Assembly (NCBI RefSeq): GCF_006345825.1
Contig: NZ_VCIX01000075.1
Coordinates: forward strand, 62,001-126,000
Reading direction: 5' to 3'
DNA from: Paenibacillus paridis
Lineage (GTDB): Bacteria; Bacillota; Bacilli; Paenibacillales; Paenibacillaceae
Length of the DNA: 64,000 nt
A program made the position numbers and the translations under genes. The notes beneath the pieces are model-generated. The model searched no databases, was not told the origin of the DNA, and saw only the letters and a list, made by a program, of their open reading frames with translations. Positions 62,619-64,000 of this stretch are shown in pieces. The first letter of the stretch is position 1; each line of letters opens with the position of its first letter.

Positions 62619-63465
62619 ATAGCTATCTTGTACGATCGCAGTAACTTCTTCTATTTAGGCCTTCTCCCCGCTCCTATCCTGCACGTTTGCACTAACTTTG
62701 GCCTCCGCTGCGTAATATAGCCGAAATTGGAGCCCTATATTGTACTGCATACAGGATAAATTCCCTCAAGGAAGAAAAAGCAGCTTCCTGCCTGCATAAA
62801 TACAACATAGCAGCTCAGCGCTTCCAAACGCACCCTAACCGCGAACATCTTATAACCAATTAAATAGGCATCCTGCACGATCGCAGTAACTTCTTCTATT
62901 TAAGCCTTTTCCCCGCCCCTATCCTGCACGTTTGCACTAACTTTGGCCTCCGCTGCGTAATATAGCCGAAATCGGAGCCCTATATTGTACTGCATACAGG
63001 ATAGATTCCCTCAAGGAAGAAAAAGCAGCTTCCTGCCTGCATAAATACAACATAGCAGCTCAGCGCTTCCACTCCGTACCCTAACCGCGAACATCTTTCA
63101 ACTAGTTAAATAGCTATCCTGCACGTTCGCAGTAACTTCTTCTATTTAAGCCTTCTCCCCGATCCTATCCTGCACGTTTGCACTAACTTTGGCCTCCGTT
63201 GCGTAATATAGCCGAAATTGGAGCTCTATATTGTACTGCATGCAGCATAGGTCCCCCCAAGGAAGATAAAGCAGCTTCCTGCCTGCATAAATACAACATA
63301 GCAGCTCAGCGCTTCCACTCCGCACCCTAACCGCGAACATCTTATAACCAATTAAATAGCTATCCTGCACGATCGCAGTAACTTCTTCTATTTAAGCCTT
63401 CTCCCCACTCCTATCCTGCACGCTTGCACTAACTTTGGCCTCCGCAGCGTAATATAGCCGAAAAA
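62614..63465. repeat. 245-246-bp tandem array, about 3.5 copies, made of palindromic elements
   Basis: Landmark positions 62634, 62879, 63125 and 63371 (GATCGCAGTAACTTCTT, with one variant) give a 245-246-bp step. Each unit has two TATCCTGCACG-N-GCA half-elements about 50 bp apart, TATATTGTACTGCATACAGG, a GGAAG-AAGCAGCTTCC stem and CCTGCATAAATACAACATA. The last two reproduce the arms of the element at 17978-18054 in a diverged form. Copies are about 95% alike. Confidence 0.9.
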
Positions 63466-63662
63466 TAGAGCGCATAATCAGCCACTTTCAAGCTTATATC
63501 TCCACTACCTAGCCTACAAATTAGCCGAAGCACAGCGAGCATACATCACTTCTATCTCCATTGGCCATCAGCACGCTAACCCTTCATTTTCGATAAACAT
63601 GCGACATAGCCTGTTTCATTTATCCGATATACGGGTAATGATATTGACAAGCGACAGTTAAT

Positions 63663-63677
63663 TTGTAATAATTATAA
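63663..63677. promoter_or_regulatory. PerR box upstream of dps
   Basis: TTGTAATAATTATAA matches the Bacillus PerR consensus TTATAATNATTATAA in all but one position. It is about 100 bp before dps and predicts peroxide induction. Confidence 0.75.
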
Positions 63678-63778
63678 ACAAGGAGTTAGTCTAAATCATT
63701 ATTATTCGTTGCTTTCCCAATCATTTTGTATTCACTACCCTTTAATAGCGCAAACTACCATGAGAAAGGATGATCATT

Positions 63779-64000
63779 ATGACAACAGCAACTACAGCTA
63801 AATCTACAACTGTACAGGAGCACCTGAACCACCAAATTGCCAATTGGAGCGTGCTTTACATCAAGCTTCACAATTACCACTGGTACGTGAAGGGTTCGCA
63901 GTTCTTTACCCTGCACGTCAAATTTCAGGAGCTATACGAGGAAGCAGCTCTTCACGTCGATGAGCTGGCAGAGCGCCTGCTCGCCTTGAAAGGCAAGCCT
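63779..64000 (+). CDS. dps: Dps family DNA-protection/ferritin-like protein (C-terminus outside window)
   Basis: The first 74 residues are visible. The ATG at 63779 follows AAAGGA by 8 bp; an in-frame ATG at 63770 is too close. After a Thr-rich tail the sequence has '[24 protein letters not shown]' and '[30 protein letters not shown]', the helices A and B of Dps with the ferroxidase His, Asp and Glu ligands. Dps forms 12-mers that store iron and protect DNA from peroxide. The PerR box upstream fits peroxide control. Confidence 0.9.
   Translation, partial: MTTATTAKSTTVQEHLNHQIANWSVLYIKLHNYHWYVKGSQFFTLHVKFQELYEEAALHVDELAERLLALKGKP

Larger units (their letters stand above)
62461..63778. other. 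1.3-kb gene-free spacer before dps
   Basis: It holds a short GTTCAAGTT-type simple repeat (62578-62618), the 246-bp tandem array and the PerR box and promoter region of dps. The frames inside the array lack ribosome sites and change with each copy. I see no gene. Confidence 0.7.

Noticed and set aside
63146..63370. 74-residue frame (minus) in the 246-bp array
   Set aside because: It is open only in one copy of the repeat and has no ribosome site.
62614..63465. CRISPR or rRNA-like array
   Set aside because: The 246-bp units are contiguous with no spacers and no rRNA similarity that I can see.
62400..63778. IS or transposon remnant
   Set aside because: No transposase-like frame, terminal inverted repeat pair or target-site duplication can be seen.

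Overview
The window looks like chromosomal DNA of a spore-forming member of the Paenibacillaceae, most likely Paenibacillus. The evidence is the strong AAGGAGG-type ribosome sites, the frequent GTG and TTG starts, a tricistronic-type spore germinant receptor locus (gerA/gerC/gerB), an SLH-anchored surface protein, YesMN-type two-component pairs next to ABC sugar systems, and clear relatives of Bacillus proteins (YneF, aconitase, AraR). I see no rRNA, tRNA, CRISPR array, transposase or phage gene. Base composition looks even, so most of this is ordinary chromosome, broken up by unusually repeat-rich spacers.

Layout. 0-5.6 kb (minus): end of a TauE/SafE permease, a small conserved protein with the UV endonuclease uvsE, a 1.4 kb repeat-rich spacer, then an amidase-domain protein with ddl. 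5.9-12.1 kb: aconitase (plus), a convergent IclR regulator, an alpha/beta hydrolase and a superoxide dismutase with a long N-terminal extension. 12.2-16.7 kb (minus): folE, yneF, queG with rnhA, signal peptidase I coupled to a DUF402 protein, and a GNAT acetyltransferase. 17-19 kb (plus): Mn superoxide dismutase and a protein built on 13 copies of a seven-residue Pro/Gly/Phe repeat. 19.2-28.1 kb (minus): a PDZ-less trypsin-like protease with a zinc-ribbon membrane partner, then a 2041-residue SLH surface protein. 28.4-29.3 kb: a 123-bp tandem array packed with AGATCT hairpins. 29.6-33.3 kb: the arabinose genes araD-araB and araR. 33.6-36.7 kb: galU and an HssRS-like two-component system. 36.8-42.6 kb (plus): trxB, a cyclomaltodextrinase-type GH13 enzyme, a LacI regulator and an MFS exporter. 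42.8-49.2 kb (plus): an AfuABC/FbpABC-like ABC importer with its own YesMN-type sensor and regulator. 49.3-53.4 kb (minus): the germinant receptor operon. 53.6-62.4 kb: a maltodextrin locus (malE-malF-malG-amylase on minus; LacI regulator and GH15 glucoamylase on plus) around a shared operator region. 62.6-63.5 kb: a 246-bp tandem array, then the start of a PerR-box-controlled dps.

How the genes work together. Starch and maltodextrin use is nearly complete here: the extracellular lipoprotein amylase cuts glucan outside, MalEFG imports the products, and the cytoplasmic GH15 and GH13 enzymes degrade them; inverted copies of one operator lie between malE and the LacI gene. Arabinose use is controlled by AraR boxes at both the araDB and araR promoters. 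Oxidative-stress functions (two superoxide dismutases, thioredoxin reductase, Dps) are scattered through the window.

The observations I rate highest are: the same GTTTCA-N5-TGAAAC palindrome in front of aconitase and in front of the adjacent IclR gene, pointing to an uncommon aconitase control circuit; two genes whose ribosome site points at a near-cognate start (ATC for a LacI regulator, ATA for RNase HI); a LacI-MFS operator pair; the ABC importer with a private two-component system; the hairpin-packed tandem arrays; and a doubled three-repeat block in the surface protein. I found no clear new multi-gene defence or mobile system.
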